64,000 bases of DNA from Roseovarius sp. M141 (GCF_024355225.1 NZ_VCNH01000008.1:2542001-2606000); one strand, 5' to 3'; shown: positions 1 through 9,094, counted from the stretch's first letter. Numbers and translations are program-made. Notes: generated by a model from the letters alone, not told the origin.

Positions 1-41
1 GCGTGACAGGCCGGTACTCTAACCAACTGAGCTACAACCGC
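1..41 (-). tRNA. tRNA-Asp(GTC), 5' part only
   Basis: The reverse complement begins GCGGTTG-TA-GCTC and runs through the D arm into an anticodon loop containing CTGTCAC, so the anticodon is GTC and the tRNA carries aspartate. The gene is cut by the window edge just after the anticodon stem, so the T arm and 3' end are not visible. Confidence 0.85.
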
Positions 42-135
42 CCACTGCGCGCCCGTGGGCCGTTGCCCGCCAAGCGTTGCACGTCTTTAGTCGGCAAGAT
101 CAGGGGCGTCAAGCGGCAGTTGGCGCAAAATAGCA

Positions 136-822
136 TCAATCTGCCGGGGCAACGTCGATACCCAGATTCGGGCGCGTTTGCTGCATCCACGCACGCGCGC
201 CGGCCGTGACGGCGTCATGCACCGCCCTGCCCGCGGCTTCGCCCAGTTCGGTGTGCATGCCCGCATAGGCGATGCCCCCGGCGCGCGCCGCAACGGCGAT
301 ACAGTCGGTCCCGGTTCCGGTGGCGCGGCCCGAGGGCAGGTCCAGCCCGGCCTCCATCACCGCAGCCGTGCGCGCGGAGGCGGCGATGCTGAGCGTCTCG
401 ATCAGGGCCGCATCGGTCGGGCCCACGCCCGGCCCGGCGTCCAGCTGCAAGGCAACGTTTATCGTACCCCAATCGCGCCCGCCGCGATCCATGCGCTGGC
501 CGATCCGCTCGGCGTTCGACAGACCCACAGTCGCGATAGCAGTGGCGCGCACGGTGCCAACCTCGGCCTCGGCCATATGGTGATAGCGGATGTCGCGGGA
601 GGTCAGGAAGGTCACCGCGTCCAGCGCGCCGCGCGCGGTAAGCTGGCCATGCAGCCACTCCAACACGTCCAGATCCCGCGGCAGGTCCGCATTGCGCACC
701 TCGCGCCACAGGATGCGGCGCGCTGTCACCAGACCGGGGCGATTGACTGCCCAGCTGAGCACCCGCATCTGCCCCCCCAGATCAAACTCCAGCCAAGGCG
801 CATCCAGAACAAGCGCGCTCAT
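136..822 (-). CDS. cbiZ: Adenosylcobinamide amidohydrolase CbiZ
   Basis: The 228-residue product matches the CbiZ family, which hydrolyses the aminopropanol side chain of adenosylcobinamide, or of some pseudocobalamins, to give adenosylcobyric acid for re-entry into cobalamin synthesis. Recognisable family segments are GTGTDCIAVAA and AGMHTELGEAAGRAV near the C-terminus. It is the last gene of a riboswitch-controlled btuBFCD operon, and its start overlaps the stop of the ATPase gene by 4 bp, so it is co-translated with the importer. This fits remodelling of imported corrinoids. The enzyme is of archaeal type and was spread by transfer to some bacteria, including Rhodobacter. Confidence 0.85.
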   Translation of the reverse strand: MSALVLDAPWLEFDLGGQMRVLSWAVNRPGLVTARRILWREVRNADLPRDLDVLEWLHGQLTARGALDAVTFLTSRDIRYHHMAEAEVGTVRATAIATVGLSNAERIGQRMDRGGRDWGTINVALQLDAGPGVGPTDAALIETLSIAASARTAAVMEAGLDLPSGRATGTGTDCIAVAARAGGIAYAGMHTELGEAAGRAVHDAVTAGARAWMQQTRPNLGIDVAPAD

Positions 823-1589
823 CGCGTAATCCGGAGCGGCTGAAACAGGGGACCGTCGGCAGTGTGCAGATAGGCTGCGGTGATACCGAACACCTCCTCT
901 AACCGCTCAGGCGTCAGCACGTCGGCGGGCGGGCCGTCGGCCACCACGCAGCCCTGCCCGCCGCGCTTTCCCAGCAGGATCAGACGCGTGCAATGGCGCA
1001 CTGCAAGCCCCAGATCGTGCAGGGACACAAGACAGGATTTGCCCTGCGCGGCAAGCGCGGCGAATGTTTCCATCGTGGAAATCTGGTGCGCGGGGTCAAG
1101 CCCGGCGGTCGGCTCGTCCGCCATCAGCAGTGGGGTTTCCTGCGCCAATGCGCGCGCGATCAGGGCGCGCGCCGCCTCGCCGCCCGACAGGCGGGTCGCG
1201 GCGCGATGGCGCAGCGGCCCCAGCCCCATCTGCGCGATGGCAGATTCGACGGCGGCGCGATCAGCCGGTGTCGTGCGCTGGCCTGCGCCCAGGTGAGGCA
1301 CCCGGCCCAGCATGACTAGTGTCTCGACGGTCACGGGCCACGCGATCTCGCGCGATTGCGGCATCCATGCGGCCAGTTTGGCGCGCTGCGCGGGCGGCAG
1401 CGCGCCAAGCGCGCTGTGCCCCGCCGCCGGGATCAGGCCGAGCGCCGCTCGCATCAGTGTCGTCTTGCCCGCACCATTGGGACCGATCAGGCCAACAAAT
1501 TCACCGGGCGCAATGTCCAGCGTAACGCCCGAAATCACCGGGCGCCCGCGCAATATGACGCCCAACTCCGACAGCGACAGCAGGCTCAT
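819..1589 (-). CDS. btuD: Corrinoid ABC transporter ATP-binding protein BtuD
   Basis: A 256-residue ABC ATPase with Walker A GPNGAGKT (residues 36-43), the signature LSGGEAARA, Walker B LLMADEPT and the switch histidine in SLHDL. Open frame extends upstream, but the ATG at 1589 is chosen because it overlaps the stop of btuC as ATGA and puts the Walker A motif at the usual distance from the N-terminus. It would power import of cobalamin or cobinamide through BtuC. The FecE/BtuD family also serves haem and siderophores; the riboswitch and CbiZ neighbours decide for corrinoids. Confidence 0.9.
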   Translation of the reverse strand: MSLLSLSELGVILRGRPVISGVTLDIAPGEFVGLIGPNGAGKTTLMRAALGLIPAAGHSALGALPPAQRAKLAAWMPQSREIAWPVTVETLVMLGRVPHLGAGQRTTPADRAAVESAIAQMGLGPLRHRAATRLSGGEAARALIARALAQETPLLMADEPTAGLDPAHQISTMETFAALAAQGKSCLVSLHDLGLAVRHCTRLILLGKRGGQGCVVADGPPADVLTPERLEEVFGITAAYLHTADGPLFQPLRITR

Positions 1590-2569
1590 ATCCCGTCCCT
1601 CCGCGTCTTGTAGATCAGGTGCAGGAAGACCGGCGCGCCGACCAGTGCAGTCAGCACGCCCAGTTTCAAATCCTGCGTCGGCAGGATGATCCGCACGGCG
1701 ATGTCGGCAACCAGCAGCATCACCGCGCCCCCCAGCGCCGACGCCCACAGCAGACGCGAGGGCCGCGCGCCAACAAAGGGCCGCAGGATATGCGGCACCA
1801 CCAGCCCGACAAAGCCGATGGCCCCGGCAACCGCCGTGGACGCCCCAACGACGCAAGCCGTGCCCAGCACCAGAACGATTCGCATCCGGGGCAGGTTTAC
1901 CCCCATGGCGCCCGCCGCATCCTCGCCCAGCGTCAGCGCGTCAAGGCCCCTGCCCAACGTGCCGATCAACACCCAGCCTACCGCCATCAGCGGCGCCGCC
2001 AGCCAGACATGCGTCATCGAACGATCCGCCAGCGACCCCATCATCCAGAACACGATCTCATTTGCGGCAAAGGGATTCGGCGACAGGTTCAGCACGAGCG
2101 ACGTCAGCGCGCCGGCCAGCGCCGAAATCGCGATCCCCGCCAGGATCAGCGTCAGCGATCCACCACGTGGCCCGGCCAACCCCATGACCAGCGCGACACC
2201 GGCCAGTGCCCCGCCAAGCGCCGCCAGAGGCAGGCCCAGCGACCACATCGCCGCCGCGCCTGTATGGATCGCCAGCACCGCCCCAAGCGCGGAAGAGCCC
2301 GACACCCCGATCAGCCCCGGCTCGGCCAGCGGATTGCGCAGATAGCCCTGCATCGCCGCCCCGGCAAGCCCAAGGCTGGCGCCGATCATCAGCGCAAGGA
2401 TGGCGCGCGGCAGGCGAATCTGGCGCATGACCATCGCCACAGGCCCGTCGCCCCCCTGCCAGAGCGCGACCAGACTATCACCCACCGGCAGGCCCGCAGG
2501 GCCGACCAGCAGCGATGCGGAGAACAGTGCCGCGGCCAGCAGTGCAAGGGCGATCATCACACGGTTCAT
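1586..2569 (-). CDS. btuC: Corrinoid ABC transporter permease BtuC
   Basis: A 327-residue FecCD-family inner-membrane permease with about nine or ten hydrophobic segments. Family segments visible include GASLGLAGAAMQGYLRNPLA and FVGLVVPHILR. The length is normal for BtuC. Its start overlaps the btuF stop by ATGA and its stop overlaps the btuD start the same way, indicating tight translational coupling within the corrinoid uptake operon. Confidence 0.9.
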   Translation of the reverse strand: MNRVMIALALLAAALFSASLLVGPAGLPVGDSLVALWQGGDGPVAMVMRQIRLPRAILALMIGASLGLAGAAMQGYLRNPLAEPGLIGVSGSSALGAVLAIHTGAAAMWSLGLPLAALGGALAGVALVMGLAGPRGGSLTLILAGIAISALAGALTSLVLNLSPNPFAANEIVFWMMGSLADRSMTHVWLAAPLMAVGWVLIGTLGRGLDALTLGEDAAGAMGVNLPRMRIVLVLGTACVVGASTAVAGAIGFVGLVVPHILRPFVGARPSRLLWASALGGAVMLLVADIAVRIILPTQDLKLGVLTALVGAPVFLHLIYKTRRDGI

Positions 2570-3462
2570 TTGTCTGCCTCCACGCCGGTTTTCAAATCAG
2601 CCACTGCCTTGCGGCGGGCGGCGGCCATGTCGGCAATCGCGCGCAGTACGAAGGGGGTGCCACAGACCCAGTCCTGATCGCTCATCACAGCGCGGGCGGC
2701 CTGCCCGCTTAGCATTTCGACGACGGGGTGGTCCATGATCTCCTCTGCCCGCGAGCCGCGCGGATAGCGCCGCGCGGTGATGACAAGGTCGGGCTGAAGC
2801 ATCGCCAGCATTTCCAGAGGCAGCTTGCCATAGCCATAGCCCTCTTCGCCCGGCGCGTTCCGCAGCCCGGCAGCGGCTAGAATCTCACCCGACAGGGTTT
2901 TGTCGCCAGACGTGTATCCGTTGGCCGAATACATCGCAGCGCGCGGCGCGTCCGGGCCGGGTGCAAGCCCACCGTCCAGATCCGCCCGCAGATGTGCAAG
3001 ATCGGCGTCGAACTGCGCGATCATCGCGCGCGCCGCCGCCTCGCGGCCCAGCGCCGCGCCCATCTGCCGGATACGCGCGCGCACCTCGTCCAGCGAACGG
3101 ACAATGCCGAACTGTACCACGTCGATTTCCAACCGTCGCAGCAGCGCCACCGTATCGCGGCTGGTGTATTCGCCCGCCACGACCAGATCGGGCCGCATGC
3201 CGTGCACCTCTTCGGCGCGGCTGGCGTTGATGGGATACTGCGCAGCCTCGGCAGCCATGGACGAAACGCGCGGATCCAGCGCAATGCGGCTGACCGATAT
3301 CAATTGGCCGGGGGCGGCCAGCAGCATTGCCAACTGGTCGGTGCACAGGTTGATCGACACGACCCGCTGCGGCGCCGCCGACAGCGGCACCGAAAACAGC
3401 ACCGCCGCGCCCGCCAATACGGCGCGCGCAGCGATCCGGCTTATACGATCAGAAGCTCGCAC
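2566..3462 (-). CDS. btuF: Corrinoid-binding periplasmic protein BtuF
   Basis: Periplasmic binding protein of the BtuF/FecB class. Open frame runs far upstream inside btuB, but a GTG at 3462 gives a 298-residue protein beginning with a basic stretch, a hydrophobic core (AVLAGAAVLFSVPLSAA) and a likely signal peptidase site before PQRVVSIN. I chose this start for that reason; a TTG at 3471 is the alternative. The coding sequence overlaps the 3' end of btuB by 14 bp. It hands corrinoid from the BtuB receptor to BtuCD. Confidence 0.8.
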   Translation of the reverse strand: MRASDRISRIAARAVLAGAAVLFSVPLSAAPQRVVSINLCTDQLAMLLAAPGQLISVSRIALDPRVSSMAAEAAQYPINASRAEEVHGMRPDLVVAGEYTSRDTVALLRRLEIDVVQFGIVRSLDEVRARIRQMGAALGREAAARAMIAQFDADLAHLRADLDGGLAPGPDAPRAAMYSANGYTSGDKTLSGEILAAAGLRNAPGEEGYGYGKLPLEMLAMLQPDLVITARRYPRGSRAEEIMDHPVVEMLSGQAARAVMSDQDWVCGTPFVLRAIADMAAARRKAVADLKTGVEADK

Positions 3463-5299
3463 GAAGCCCAACGTAGGCCGCGCGACCCGGTTGGTTGTAG
3501 CCGCCCGCCGTCTCGTAATCCTCGTCAAAGAGGTTCTCGACACGCAGGTACAGCGCGGCGTCGTCCGTGACGTCATAGGAGACTCCGGCGCCGACCAAAG
3601 TGTAGTCGCCGACCTTGTGACCCGCAGGGGCGAATGCGCTAGGCACCACATCGGCGACATGGCGCAGGTCCACATAGCCGGAGAACCGATCGGTGAAATC
3701 GTTCGACAGACCCAGCGTGACGTCATGCTTGGGCGTGCGCTCCAGGCGCGCGCCGTCGTTCTTGGCGTCAGTGTATGTATAGGCGCCAAACAGGGTCAGG
3801 CCGGACGTCAGGGCATATTCACCCGACAGCTCGATGCCCTTGGACGTCGTCGTGCCCGGCACCTGACTGTAACAGCCGGGGAACATGTTGCCGCAAGCGG
3901 TGGAGTTCGGATCGTAGTCGATCAGATCATCAATGTCGGTGTAAAACAATGTCGCCTTGACGTAACCGACCGCGCCAAAGGTTTTCTCGACGCCCAACTC
4001 ATAGCTGCTGCTCTCCTCAGGCTGGAGCGAGGCGACACCGTATGGTCCGAACCTCTCGTACAGCGACGGCGCGCGATAGCCGGTGCCATAGACGGCGCGG
4101 AATGCCAGATCCTCGATCGGGCGCCAGACTGCCGCAAGCCTACCGGTCGTCTGGCCGCCAAAGCTTGAATCGTCGTCATGTCGCAGGGCGGCAGATATAT
4201 CGATGTTGTCCGCCGGGCTGAACAGCAGCTCGCCATTGACGGCAGTGTCATCCTCGGACCCACGCGACGCGCCCGAGGTGAATTTTTCCTCCGTATACTC
4301 GGCGCCAAAGTTCAAAATCGCGCGCGCGCTCAGTTCGGCACTGCCCAAGTAGGACACATTCTGACGCTCGCCCGTGAAAGTGGTGGTAAATCCGCCCGGA
4401 TCGTCGCGGTCGACCTCGAAATAGCTATAGCTTAGCGTGTGGGTGATTGCGCCGGTTTCAAGCGTCGCAAAAAACCGCGCGCCCTTTTCGGTGAAATAGT
4501 TGATGCCGGTCGCATCATCGGAAAATCTGCTGCGGTCGATATCCAGCGTGCTGTCACGGTAATGCAGGGCAGCACCAATGGTGAACGCGGCGGTCACGTT
4601 ATATTCGGCGGTCAGATCTATGGTTGTCTGCTCGAACCCGTCATCTTCGGTGTTGAAGCTCTGAGAAGAAAACCCATCAGTTTTGACCCGACCATAGCTA
4701 AGCGCGACAAACCCGCGCTCTGATCTATAGCCCACGCTGAGCGCGCCGGAATAGGTATTATACGTACCCGCCTCGACATTGGCCTGGCCGGAAAACCCAA
4801 GATCTTCGGGTACATATGTCAAGATATTCACAACACCGGCTATCGCCTCGGAGCCGTAGAGCGCCGATTGCGACCCCTTCAGCACCTCGATACGCTGAAC
4901 GCCTGACGAGGTGTACCCGCCGAAATTGAACTGATTCTGGGTGCTCGCCGGATCAGCCACGTCGATGCCGTTGATCCGAACGCCCACATAGCGCGCGGGC
5001 AGTCCGCGGATCTGGATGCCGCCCCTGGCACCAAGCCCACCGTCCGAGGTGGAACTGACACCCGGCAAACGGTCCAGCCGGTTGATGACCGAGATGTCAT
5101 TCTTGCCTACCTGATCCCCCTCAAGCACCTCAACAGTGGCGCCGGTGCGGCCCAGTTCTACGGGGGTGAGGCTGGACGATAGCACGATGGTGCCCAGATC
5201 ATAGGTCTGTTGCGCTGCGGCGGCGGCGGCGATCAGCGCGCCGGTAAAGCTCAGGCCCGTGGCGGTCAGGACGGTGGAAGTGAGAAAAGAGCGTTTCAT
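3449..5299 (-). CDS. btuB: TonB-dependent corrinoid receptor BtuB
   Basis: A 616-residue outer-membrane receptor with a signal peptide (MKRSFLTSTVLTATG through AAAAAQ), an N-terminal plug domain and a 22-strand-type barrel ending in the aromatic residue F, typical of BamA substrates. The ATG at 5299 follows a GGAG ribosome-binding site eight bases upstream. Longer open frame upstream lies in the riboswitch leader and is not coding. It is the first gene of the operon and is preceded by a cobalamin riboswitch, which fixes its ligand as a corrinoid rather than a siderophore. Confidence 0.9.
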   Translation of the reverse strand: MKRSFLTSTVLTATGLSFTGALIAAAAAAQQTYDLGTIVLSSSLTPVELGRTGATVEVLEGDQVGKNDISVINRLDRLPGVSSTSDGGLGARGGIQIRGLPARYVGVRINGIDVADPASTQNQFNFGGYTSSGVQRIEVLKGSQSALYGSEAIAGVVNILTYVPEDLGFSGQANVEAGTYNTYSGALSVGYRSERGFVALSYGRVKTDGFSSQSFNTEDDGFEQTTIDLTAEYNVTAAFTIGAALHYRDSTLDIDRSRFSDDATGINYFTEKGARFFATLETGAITHTLSYSYFEVDRDDPGGFTTTFTGERQNVSYLGSAELSARAILNFGAEYTEEKFTSGASRGSEDDTAVNGELLFSPADNIDISAALRHDDDSSFGGQTTGRLAAVWRPIEDLAFRAVYGTGYRAPSLYERFGPYGVASLQPEESSSYELGVEKTFGAVGYVKATLFYTDIDDLIDYDPNSTACGNMFPGCYSQVPGTTTSKGIELSGEYALTSGLTLFGAYTYTDAKNDGARLERTPKHDVTLGLSNDFTDRFSGYVDLRHVADVVPSAFAPAGHKVGDYTLVGAGVSYDVTDDAALYLRVENLFDEDYETAGGYNQPGRAAYVGLRASF

Positions 5300-5447
5300 A
5301 TATGTCTCCGGGCCGCCGGAATACGGCGATGCAGGTCGTAAGAGTTGCATGCGGAATGACACGACGGCCCCTCCGCAGGCGGCGAAATGCCACCACACCG
5401 GAAGACTCCGTTGTCCACGACGCGCCCCGCGTCCGGACAGGGTGAGC

Positions 5448-5631
5448 ACTTCGGCAGGTCTCCTGACTTGCGGGTCAACGCTTGGCCGGGCCTTCCCGCC
5501 GCTTCGTGCGGCAGTGACATGTGTCCGGCTTCGCTTACCGCCTACAGTTGCGGGGGCAGTCACGACATTGGCGCCGGGGCGCCGCATCGTAGTTCCCTAT
5601 TATCCAGACGTATGACAGCCGGGACCGAAGT
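5448..5631 (-). promoter_or_regulatory. Cobalamin (B12) riboswitch
   Basis: Read on the minus strand, the leader contains GCCCCCGCAACTGTAGGC, GTCACTGCC, GGGAAGG, TGACCCGCAAGTCAGG and AGACCTGCCG in the order of the adenosylcobalamin aptamer. The ends can pair as P1: ACTTCGG (plus 5625-5631) with CCGAAGT (plus 5448-5454). It lies about 150 nt upstream of the btuB start and should shut off the whole btuB-cbiZ operon when cobalamin is plentiful. The 148 nt between aptamer and start would be the expression platform; I did not resolve its switch hairpin. Confidence 0.93.
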
Positions 5632-5758
5632 AGCGCGGGTGTAACCTAGTGCAATGCTGCGGGGAAGGGGAAAACCGGGCGCCGGAACTCATCGTTTGAG
5701 GGCGCCTTTGATGCAAAGCCGACACCGACCGGCGCGGCGTGGCAGGGCGAGTCGGGGA

Positions 5759-5834
5759 TGGTGGGTGATGAGGGGCTCGAACCCCCGACATTTTCGGTGT
5801 AAACGAAACGCTCTACCAACTGAGCTAATCACCC
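5759..5834 (-). tRNA. tRNA-Val(TAC)
   Basis: Cloverleaf with acceptor arms GGGTGAT/ATCACCC, T arm GGGGGTTCGAGCCCC and anticodon stem TTTCG/CGAAA enclosing loop TTTACAC, giving anticodon TAC. The 3' CCA is encoded (positions 5759-5761). Confidence 0.95.
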
Positions 5835-5964
5835 GCGCGACCCCTCTAGCGTCAAGCGCTGCGTCTGGCAAGGGTGGTTTGACATCTGCGCCCGGCAAAG
5901 TGCGGTCTGTATCGGCATTGCGTGCCGTGACCCCCTTGATCCGTAGAACAAACGCCGCTTACCT

Positions 5965-6549
5965 CTAGTCAGGCGCATCCAGCCGCGTCTCGCGCCCTTG
6001 GCTAAGATGATAGATACAGCCCTGCCCGTTATCCTGCGCGCCCATGTCGCCCGGCTCCAGCCCTTTGGTCAAGCCGCGCAGCACCTGCCCCCACAGGCCA
6101 TGGGCAACCACGATGCCAGGCCCGGCAAGGCTGTCGGCAAAGCCCTGAACGCGGGCGATCAATTGTTCCAGCGTTTCGCCCTGCGGGGCGGATGTATAGG
6201 TCAGCAGATCATTGTCGCGCTGCGGCAGGTCGGCCTTCTGCCGACCCTCCCACGCGCCTGCGCCGATCTCGGCCAGACGCGGGTCAATGATGACGGGATG
6301 CCCTGCCAGCGCGATCGCCGCCGTCTGACGGGCCCGGCCCAGTGGCGAGACGTAGATGCCACCACGCCCTGCCGCTACTTCGCCGAGCGCGTCGCCAACC
6401 AGACCTGCCTGCATCTGCGCTTGCAGCCTACCCATGGCTGTCAGCGGAGAATCCAGCCGCCCCTGAATGCGGCCGGCCGCATTCCATTCGGTTTGCCCAT
6501 GCCGCAGGAACCACAGATCCGGCCAGTCATGGCGCAGCGATACACTCAT
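5965..6549 (-). CDS. Histidine phosphatase family protein (phosphoglycerate mutase-like)
   Basis: A 194-residue protein with the phosphohistidine motif LRHGQTEWN (catalytic His17) and later family segments SPLGRARQTA and VAHGLWGQVLRGL, which carries the second catalytic histidine. Members act as phosphatases on sugar phosphates, alpha-ribazole phosphate or other small substrates. The substrate cannot be decided here, although CobC-type alpha-ribazole phosphatase belongs to the same family and a corrinoid operon lies 0.4 kb away. It sits between two tRNA-Val genes on the same strand. Confidence 0.85.
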   Translation of the reverse strand: MSVSLRHDWPDLWFLRHGQTEWNAAGRIQGRLDSPLTAMGRLQAQMQAGLVGDALGEVAAGRGGIYVSPLGRARQTAAIALAGHPVIIDPRLAEIGAGAWEGRQKADLPQRDNDLLTYTSAPQGETLEQLIARVQGFADSLAGPGIVVAHGLWGQVLRGLTKGLEPGDMGAQDNGQGCIYHLSQGRETRLDAPD

Positions 6550-6577
6550 ACTTCAAGCACCTGAAACGAATGGAAAA

Positions 6578-6652
6578 TGGTGGGTGATAAGGGACTTGAA
6601 CCCCTGACATCTTCGATGTGAACGAAGCGCTCTACCACTGAGCTAATCACCC
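6578..6652 (-). tRNA. tRNA-Val(CAC)
   Basis: Acceptor arms GGGTGAT/ATCACCC, anticodon stem CTTCG/CGAAG and loop TTCACAT give anticodon CAC. CCA is encoded at 6578-6580. It is closely related in sequence to the tRNA-Val(TAC) 750 bp away, suggesting a local duplication followed by anticodon divergence. Confidence 0.93.
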
Positions 6653-6670
6653 TTTCGCCGGTTTTTAGCG

Positions 6671-7183
6671 TCACTCGGCGTCGTCTGCAACCGCTTCTTT
6701 TCCGCGCTTCTTCGCCTGATCCTTGCCCCCTTGCGGATGCACCGCCGCTGCCGGACGGACGAGCGCGTCATCGCCTGCCCCGGGCGCATTCGGCTGGCGG
6801 ATATTGGCGACGATCACGCGCGCCTTGCCGGTGTCCTTCATGCGCTTGCGCTTGATCTTGCCCATGGGTTGCAGGTTCAAATCGCGCCCCTCGCCCAGCG
6901 CTTCGCCCAGGACGGCCAGCATCGCCTCGACAACGGGTTTGGCATATTTCTTGGGCACATCCGACCGCTCGACAACCGTGGCGATCAATTCCTGCTTTTT
7001 AAGGGGGACGGTGCCGTCATCCGCAACTTCAAACTGTTGCGCGCGGCCCGATTTGGGCGTCGCCGGGGCTGCGTCCGCTAGTGGGCGACGGGTGGCCGAC
7101 GTCTGGGGCGGCACTGCGCTGGCGCGGGCGGGTTTTGTGCCCTTGGGCTTTGGTTTGCTGACTGTTGGTTTGCGGCTTACCAT
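6671..7183 (-). CDS. HU-family DNA-binding protein with basic N-terminal tail
   Basis: The 170-residue product has an HU/IHF-like core at about residues 70-140 (LKKQELIATVVERS, followed by a basic KIKRKRMK segment). It is preceded by a Lys/Pro/Ala-rich tail and followed by a charged tail. The ATG at 7183 follows an AGGAG site; a longer open frame upstream has no such site. HU proteins bend and compact DNA. This version is nearly twice the usual HU length and lies next to a HerA-like ATPase gene on the same strand. Confidence 0.75.
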   Translation of the reverse strand: MVSRKPTVSKPKPKGTKPARASAVPPQTSATRRPLADAAPATPKSGRAQQFEVADDGTVPLKKQELIATVVERSDVPKKYAKPVVEAMLAVLGEALGEGRDLNLQPMGKIKRKRMKDTGKARVIVANIRQPNAPGAGDDALVRPAAAVHPQGGKDQAKKRGKEAVADDAE

Positions 7184-7284
7184 GACGGCGAACTCCTGAA
7201 TTTTTCCCACTTGGCAACAGATTAGACGCCTGCCGTGGAATACGCCAGTAGCCTGATGGGCAGCCGCCCCCGTCAACGCGGCCT

Positions 7285-8883
7285 TCAGCGGCCCTTGAAC
7301 AGCCCACCAAGGATACCACGCACAATGCGCCGTCCGGTCGTGCCCTTTAGCTCGCGCAGGACCGCATTGCCGACGGCTTTGCCCAGCTCGTTGCCGATGC
7401 CTCCCCGGCGCGGCTGCGCGGTCGAGCGGCCGACGCGGGCACCAGTGTAGCGGCGCCCGGCATTGAAGTCCCGCTGGGCGGACGATTGCTCCTGCGCGGC
7501 CTCTTCGGCCTCGGCCGCGTCGTGGGCGGCAGATTCGGCGCGGGCCTTGAGTATCTCATAGGCGGATTCGCGATCGATCAGCGTCTCGTATTTCCCCACC
7601 ACCGGCGAGGCCTGCATCGCGGCGCGGCGCGCGGTCTCATCGATCGGCCCCAGTTTCGACGATGGCGGGCGGATCAGCGTGCGTTCGACGATGCCGGGCA
7701 CGCCCTTGTCCTCCAGCATGGATGTCACGGCCTCGCCAACGCCGACATCGCGAATGGCATCGATGGTGCTGAACCGGTCATTCGGGCGGTAGGTCTCTGC
7801 TGCGCGGCTCAGCGCCTTTTGATCGCGCGCGGTGAAGGCACGCAGCGCGTGCTGTACCCGGTTGCCCAACTGGCCCAGAATATCCTCGGGCACGTCATCG
7901 GGGTTCTGGGTGATGAAATAGACGCCAACCCCTTTGGAGCGGATCAGGCGCGCGACCTGCTCGACCTTGTCGACCAGCGCCTTGGGGGCGTCGTCGAACA
8001 GCAGATGCGCCTCGTCAAAGAAGAACACCAGCTTGGGCTTGTCGGGATCGCCAATTTCGGGAAGCGTCTCGAACAGTTCGGACAACAACCACAACAGGAA
8101 GGTCGCATAAAGGCGCGGCGATCCCATCAGCTTGTCTGCCGCCAGAATGTTGATCCGCCCGCGCCCATCCGCGCCGATATGCATGAGATCCGCCAGATCC
8201 AGTGCAGGCTCGCCGAACAGCTGCGTGCCACCCTGATTTTCCAGCACCATCAGCTGACGCTGGATCGCACCGACCGACTGCACCGACACGTTGCCATAGC
8301 GCAGCGACAGCGCGGCGCGGTTTTCGCCCACCCAGACAAGCAACGCCTGTAAATCCTTGAGGTCGAGCAGCGGCATCCCCTCTTCGTCCGCGACGCGAAA
8401 GGCGATGTTCATGATCCCCTCCTGCGCCTCGCTCAGTTCCATCAGACGGCTCAGCAGCAGCGGCCCCATTTCGGCCAGCGTAGTGCGCACCGGGTGGCCT
8501 TGTGCGCCGAAAAGATCCCAGAACGTGACGGGAAAGGCAGCGTAGCTGTAATCCTTCAGCCCAATTGTGGCCGCCCGATTGGTGAACGCCTCGTGCAATT
8601 TGAAATCAGCGCTGCCCGCCTTGGCAAGGCCCGACAGATCGCCCTTCACGTCCGACAGAAAGACCGGCACGCCCGCGTTTGAAAACCCCTCGGCCAGGAT
8701 CTGGAGCGTTACCGTCTTGCCGGTGCCAGTGGCGCCCGCGATCAGCCCGTGCCGGTTGGCGTATTTCAGGCTGAGGGTCTGCCCCTGTGAATAGTCCGGC
8801 CCGCCGCCGCCGATGAAAATGCCGTTGCCCAAAATGCCGCCCCCGATTGTGCCGATGCTGCTGCGTGCCACGCGACCATACAT
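7285..8883 (-). CDS. HerA-like helicase/ATPase (DUF853 family)
   Basis: A 532-residue P-loop ATPase of the HerA/FtsK superfamily. It has Walker A GATGTGKT (residues 50-57), Walker B LVFFFDEAHLLF and a sensor-like segment YFITQNPDDVP. The ATG at 8883 follows AGAGG at a good distance; upstream in-frame methionines lie in the leader. Proteins of this family are widespread and poorly characterised; a role in DNA translocation is inferred from the superfamily. The tail after residue 470 is Ala/Glu-rich, then basic and Gly-rich (RRGGIG). Confidence 0.85.
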   Translation of the reverse strand: MYGRVARSSIGTIGGGILGNGIFIGGGGPDYSQGQTLSLKYANRHGLIAGATGTGKTVTLQILAEGFSNAGVPVFLSDVKGDLSGLAKAGSADFKLHEAFTNRAATIGLKDYSYAAFPVTFWDLFGAQGHPVRTTLAEMGPLLLSRLMELSEAQEGIMNIAFRVADEEGMPLLDLKDLQALLVWVGENRAALSLRYGNVSVQSVGAIQRQLMVLENQGGTQLFGEPALDLADLMHIGADGRGRINILAADKLMGSPRLYATFLLWLLSELFETLPEIGDPDKPKLVFFFDEAHLLFDDAPKALVDKVEQVARLIRSKGVGVYFITQNPDDVPEDILGQLGNRVQHALRAFTARDQKALSRAAETYRPNDRFSTIDAIRDVGVGEAVTSMLEDKGVPGIVERTLIRPPSSKLGPIDETARRAAMQASPVVGKYETLIDRESAYEILKARAESAAHDAAEAEEAAQEQSSAQRDFNAGRRYTGARVGRSTAQPRRGGIGNELGKAVGNAVLRELKGTTGRRIVRGILGGLFKGR

Positions 8884-8966
8884 TCTTAACCTCTTCGTGC
8901 CACTATCAAATTCAGCCCGGTGCTGCATGTCCTTCCGGCGCCGGGGTGACTTCCTTCCTGTCAGTG

Positions 8967-8994
8967 TGGCCGCGCCTTCGGGTGCGGCCATTTT
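8967..8994 (+). terminator. Rho-independent terminator, plus strand, no obvious gene before it
   Basis: A 10-bp stem TGGCCGCGCC / GGTGCGGCCA closed by a TTCG tetraloop is followed directly by TTTT. It reads as a terminator only on the plus strand, yet the plus strand upstream is antisense to the HerA-like gene. It may end a small or antisense RNA. On the minus strand it would be a hairpin in the 5' leader of the HerA-like gene. Confidence 0.6.
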
Positions 8995-9021
8995 CACATC
9001 GAATTTGCGTTCATTTTGACT

Positions 9022-9050
9022 GTTGACGATGATTCATTGCTGCCGTAGCG
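9022..9050 (+). promoter_or_regulatory. Candidate sigma-70 promoter for a short RNA
   Basis: TTGACG (9022-9027), a 17-bp spacer and TAGCGT (9045-9050) resemble a housekeeping promoter; another TTGACT overlaps at 9016. A transcript starting near 9057 would run about 60 nt into the terminator at 9095-9120 and contains no coding sequence that I can see. This is an assignment from pattern only. Confidence 0.35.
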
Positions 9051-9094
9051 TCGGCCTCAATTATTAAGTCGGCCAAGTCCGGCGGGGAGACGCG

